Positions 15,248 through 17,695 of a DNA stretch of 17,695 nt are shown piece after piece (the first letter of the stretch is position 1; each line of letters begins with the position of its first letter). The DNA is taken from assembly GCA_031424915.1 (NCBI GenBank), contig JANPII010000076.1:1-17695 (forward strand), written 5' to 3'. Origin of the DNA: JANPII01 sp031424915. Its GTDB lineage: Bacteria > Pseudomonadota > Alphaproteobacteria > Rickettsiales > Midichloriaceae. Made by a program: the position numbers and the translations under genes. The notes below the pieces were generated by a model. The model searched no databases and was not told the origin of the DNA. It saw nothing but the letters and a program-made list of their open reading frames with translations.

Positions 15248-15613
15248 CCCGTGATATTCTCCTGTGTGTCGCAGCCATACTAAGACTCTTCTTCAACTCC
15301 CCTTCAATCTTGAGCTTTACCGCTTTTATAGTCAAATTACTGTCATCCAAAATCCATTCTTGTATTATCGCTTTCTCGGCTGTGCTAATTAAAGCTTGAC
15401 GACCTCGACCGGACTGTAGTTTTAACCCCTCTACACCGTTGCTTTCAAATACCTTAATCCAGGACATAAGCGCTACCTTTTGAATGCCATGTCTTTAGCA
15501 GATTTTATCGCTTGCAGCTTCCTAGAAATATCCCCGCCACCCGAAATCTCCTTCAGCATATGCACTGCTTTTTCGTATACAGCATCACTTACAGCCTTGC
15601 TAACTCCAGCCAT
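15237..15613 (-). pseudogene. Frameshifted, truncated IS630-type transposase (N-terminal part)
   Basis: A frame from ATG 15613 encodes MAGVSKAVSDAVYEKAVHML and onward to KSAKDMAFKR, then stops at 15473. Reading the other frame from about 15491 gives HGIQKVALMSWIKVFESNG, then GVEGLKLQSGRGRQALIS and TIKAVKLKIEGELKKS. Together these make a helix-turn-helix N-terminal domain of IS630-family transposases. One missing base after the AAAGA at about 15492 explains the break; restoring it would give SAK(D/E)HGIQKVALMSWIKVF. The frame stops at 15237 inside a palindromic repeat after about 125 residues in all, with no DDE catalytic domain. Homology and frameshift are read from the translation; the IS630 assignment rests on recognising the HTH pattern. 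It is certainly non-functional as a transposase. Confidence 0.75.
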
Positions 15614-15682
15614 AAATACCTCATGAATTGTTAAGCTTAATATGCACATACCTATCTATATAGTTATTTTAAAGAATTGGTA

Positions 15683-16288
15683 TTACTCAAATATGGTATG
15701 TACACGCCCTATAAAAGTGATGCTTTGATCTTTTTCGTCTATCACAAAGCCTTCAGCATCGATGCTGCCACGAGGGCTTTTCACGTGCACTGGTTTGTCA
15801 CCAACAATATAATATTGGTGTTTGTGGGTTAGGGTAGCCATATTAGTAGTAAAGAGATAGTTATCAGAAGTAGTGACTATGACTTCGCCTGATGCTTCCA
15901 AGCGCTGTGCTTTAGGGAAATAATATGCTTCATTGGCAGTAATTTTTATCCATCGCTTGCTTAAGGTTAACTCAATATATCCTTCTATTTTTTCTAATTT
16001 TATCTCATCTTGAGTGTTTTCAATAGCCCGAAGAGCATTGAGCTTAAATGGTTGGCCTTTGGAGTCCTTACCATATAATATTGGATTTTCTACTTGAGTT
16101 TGTATATCAACTTTATACCCCTCTTTTAGATCTTTAGCTTCTTGGGTTAAAATAGTAAGCTGCTTTGAGCTTAAGTTTTGCTCTTCCTCAACATTTCTAA
16201 ATAAAGGCCATAGCAACACTCCTATACCTAAGATGATTAATCCCAGCAGTAGTATACGCAACCTTTTAATATACCTAATACGTACCAC
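15683..16288 (-). CDS. lptC: LPS export protein LptC-like
   Basis: LptC is the bitopic inner-membrane protein that passes LPS from the LptBFG transporter to LptA in the periplasm. The 201-residue product has one N-terminal membrane anchor (ILLLGLIILGIGVLLWPLF, res. 12-30) after a basic start (VRIRYIKRLR), then a beta-rich periplasmic domain. Visible beta-jellyroll-like segments are NPILYGKDSKGQPFKL, ITANEAYYFPKAQRLEASGE and ITFIGRVHTIF. The start is a GTG at 16288, three bases after the kdsD stop codon; no ATG is available near the membrane segment. kdsD-lptC order is standard in LPS operons. lptA and lptB, which usually follow, are not here: the next sequence is decayed IS material. Confidence 0.83.
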   Translation of the reverse strand: MVRIRYIKRLRILLLGLIILGIGVLLWPLFRNVEEEQNLSSKQLTILTQEAKDLKEGYKVDIQTQVENPILYGKDSKGQPFKLNALRAIENTQDEIKLEKIEGYIELTLSKRWIKITANEAYYFPKAQRLEASGEVIVTTSDNYLFTTNMATLTHKHQYYIVGDKPVHVKSPRGSIDAEGFVIDEKDQSITFIGRVHTIFE

Positions 16289-16290
16289 TT

Positions 16291-17259
16291 CTAACTCATG
16301 TTCAGCAGATCATGCAGATGAATTACTCCGACTGGCTTATCATCTTGGGTAACAAATGCATTGGTTATCTTTTGCACAGTCATTATATGAAGTACAGCAG
16401 CTGCTAGCTGTTCAGGCTTAAATGTCTTAGGCTTGGGAGTCATAACACTTTCTACTGTTGTTTTATGCAAGTCCAATGTGATATGACGGCGCAGATCCCC
16501 ATCAGTCAACATTCCACACATATTGCCATCGTTATCTACTACTGCTACACATCCTAAACGCTTATTGCTAATCTCTAAAATCGCTTCTGCGAAAGTAGTA
16601 TCACATTTAACTACAGGCAATTCAGCGCCAGTATGCATTACTTCGGCTAGCGTTCTAAGGCGTTGTCCTATTGCTCCAGCGGGATGTAGTAATTTATAGT
16701 CCTCATGCGTAAACTCACGCTTCTCATATAATGCTACTGCTAAGGCATCTCCATAAGACATCATCATCAAAGCTGAAGTAGTGGGAGCGTTGATGTCGGA
16801 AGCTTCCATTGCTGCAGGTAGCACTACTGCTACATCACTAGCTTGGGCCAATTTGCTTTTTGCACCTCGAGTAATGCCAATAATTGGCACGCCCAGCCTT
16901 TTAGCATATTCAATTATATGGTACAGTTCAGTAGTATTACCAGAATTTGAAAGTAGAATTAGAGCATCAGTTCTAGATAGCATCCCTAGATCCCCGTGGG
17001 CAGCTTCTGCGGGATGGAGGAAAAACGCCGGTGTACCAGTGGAAGCTAAGGTAGTAGCAAGCTTGCTAGCTACATACCCACTTTTACCAATACCACTAAC
17101 TAATACTTTGCCCTCAATTGCATACAATGTATCTACTGCTTTTTGGAAAGTATCATCAATACAATCTAGTAAAGCCTTTATTCCTTCCATTTCTAGCTCA
17201 ATAACTTTGCGGGCTACTTGCTTATCTGAATCGGCATGGCGTTGCGTTGTCGTGCTCAT
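16291..17259 (-). CDS. kdsD: D-arabinose 5-phosphate isomerase (KdsD/KpsF family)
   Basis: This cytoplasmic enzyme interconverts ribulose-5-phosphate and arabinose-5-phosphate, the first step toward Kdo for the LPS inner core. The 322-residue protein has an SIS domain with GIGKSGYVASKLATTLASTG (from residue 56), HPAEAAHGDLGM, SNSGNTTEL and KLLHPAGAIGQRL. Two C-terminal CBS domains follow (about residues 210-265 and 272-322), with GCVAVVDNDGNMCGMLTDGDLRR visible in the first. The frame extends 29 codons upstream to an ATG at 17346, which also has a good GAGGG. I chose 17259 because GAGGA precedes it at good spacing and the N-terminus then matches the E. coli KdsD length up to the GxGKSG loop. 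lptC follows with no real gap. Confidence 0.93.
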   Translation of the reverse strand: MSTTTQRHADSDKQVARKVIELEMEGIKALLDCIDDTFQKAVDTLYAIEGKVLVSGIGKSGYVASKLATTLASTGTPAFFLHPAEAAHGDLGMLSRTDALILLSNSGNTTELYHIIEYAKRLGVPIIGITRGAKSKLAQASDVAVVLPAAMEASDINAPTTSALMMMSYGDALAVALYEKREFTHEDYKLLHPAGAIGQRLRTLAEVMHTGAELPVVKCDTTFAEAILEISNKRLGCVAVVDNDGNMCGMLTDGDLRRHITLDLHKTTVESVMTPKPKTFKPEQLAAAVLHIMTVQKITNAFVTQDDKPVGVIHLHDLLNMS

Positions 17260-17370
17260 TTTTTCCTCTTCTTTTTGACTGAAAAGCCGGTCTATAATAT
17301 AGGAAGCATGTATATACTGCTCTAGTTCATCTACTCGCAACTGCATGTTCCCTCTTTATATATATTCCCA

Positions 17371-17397
17371 ATATTAGGTGGTGCCCGAACCTAATAT
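17371..17397. repeat. Perfect 9-bp inverted repeat in the kdsD leader
   Basis: ATATTAGGT (17371-17379) and ACCTAATAT (17389-17397) are exact reverse complements around a nine-base loop rich in G and C. No T-run follows on the minus strand, so it is not a standard terminator. It lies on the predicted kdsD transcription start, so it could be an operator or a 5'-end RNA hairpin. Confidence 0.6.
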
Positions 17398-17400
17398 GAA

Positions 17401-17429
17401 AGTATACCATATGTAATTCTAAGTGTAGA
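17401..17429 (-). promoter_or_regulatory. Likely kdsD-lptC promoter
   Basis: On the minus strand, TCTACA (17429-17424; 4 of 6 to consensus) and TATACT (17406-17401; 5 of 6) are 17 bases apart. The predicted start is near 17394, inside the downstream inverted repeat. Confidence 0.55.
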
Positions 17430-17457
17430 AAATAAATGAAGACTTGATGGGAAACTT

Positions 17458-17695
17458 TTAGGTCTTGGTATAAGATGCCATGTTAGTCAAAGCATATAAT
17501 GCAATGGCCGCAGAGTTAGAAACGTTAAGGCTTTCTACTCCTGGTGCCATGGGGATGCGCACAAGCATGTCGCAGTTTTTGGTGGTTAAGTGCCTCATGC
17601 CTTCACCTTCAGCTCCTAGTACTAGGGCTATTTTATCAAAACGGGCTGCAGCTTTAACATCATCACGAGCTGCAGCATCTAAACCTATAATCCAG
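17458..17695 (-). CDS. SpoU/TrmH-family RNA 2'-O-methyltransferase, C-terminal end only
   Basis: The last 78 residues of a gene that begins to the right of the window are present. They contain the SPOUT (trefoil-knot) C-terminal motifs: IALVLGAEGEGM, then MLVRIPMAPGVESLNVSNSAA and IALYAL. This spacing and wording match RlmB/TrmH-type proteins that methylate the 2'-OH of guanosine in rRNA or tRNA. RlmB (23S G2251) is the likeliest, but the N-terminal substrate-binding part that would decide is outside. No terminator follows the stop; the kdsD promoter begins about 30 bases downstream on the same strand. Confidence 0.88.
   Translation of the reverse strand, partial: WIIGLDAAARDDVKAAARFDKIALVLGAEGEGMRHLTTKNCDMLVRIPMAPGVESLNVSNSAAIALYALTNMASYTKT

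Noticed and set aside
15185..15250. CRISPR repeat or tRNA
   Set aside because: The hairpin occurs once, with no regularly spaced copies, and lacks a cloverleaf with anticodon and T-loop signatures.
16781..17278. Plus-strand open frame of 165 codons inside kdsD
   Set aside because: Antisense shadow of the SIS domain; low-complexity Ser/Ala-rich translation.
17371..17397. Terminator of the SpoU methyltransferase gene
   Set aside because: The stem is not followed by a T-run on the minus strand, and it lies downstream of a likely promoter for kdsD.

Overview
This window looks like a piece of chromosome from an AT-rich alphaproteobacterium, most plausibly a host-associated, Rickettsiales-like or Holosporales-like lineage. 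That placement is inferred from gene content. It rests on a COQ9-family ubiquinone protein, a DUF1476 / F1-ATPase zeta-type protein, MEP-pathway IspG, and LPS genes (kdsD, lptC), together with short spacers, modest GC and degenerate palindromic repeats. The LPS genes argue against Anaplasma, Ehrlichia or Wolbachia. No rRNA or tRNA gene and no CRISPR array was seen.

Layout. (1) 1-2018, minus strand: ispG overlaps the 5' end of an unrecognised exported protein that runs off the left edge. (2) 2257-3192, minus strand: a defence-like island. It holds an Abi_2/AbiF-type HEPN protein preceded by a compact candidate small RNA with a consensus promoter, a hairpin and a U-run. (3) 3301-5124, minus strand: glmS. 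(4) 5305-6228 fmt (plus), convergent with a COQ9-like gene (minus). The latter is divergent from map (plus), which is translationally close to a protein resembling a degenerate GGDEF-EAL pair. (5) 8851-9338, minus strand: a RelE/ParE-type toxin-antitoxin pair with its own promoter and palindromic operator. (6) 9448-13523, minus strand: a probable operon gyrB - zeta/DUF1476 - serine hydrolase - rsmD. (7) 13740-14910, plus strand: rpsF-rpsR-rplI with promoter and terminator. (8) 14911-15682: a decayed intergenic stretch with degenerate palindromic repeats and a frameshifted, truncated IS630-type transposase. (9) 15683-17259, minus strand: kdsD-lptC for LPS inner core/export. (10) 17458-17695, minus strand: the C-terminal end of a SpoU/TrmH-family rRNA methyltransferase.

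Most genes are housekeeping: isoprenoid, amino-sugar, formyl-Met processing, ubiquinone, DNA topology, ribosome and LPS. The accessory content is the Abi/small-RNA module, the RelE-type TA pair and the IS/repeat graveyard. The best candidate for an under-described system is the Abi_2 gene with its small RNA. Its order (promoter, structured RNA, terminator-like U-run, HEPN-protein gene) resembles an RNA-antitoxin/protein-toxin operon.
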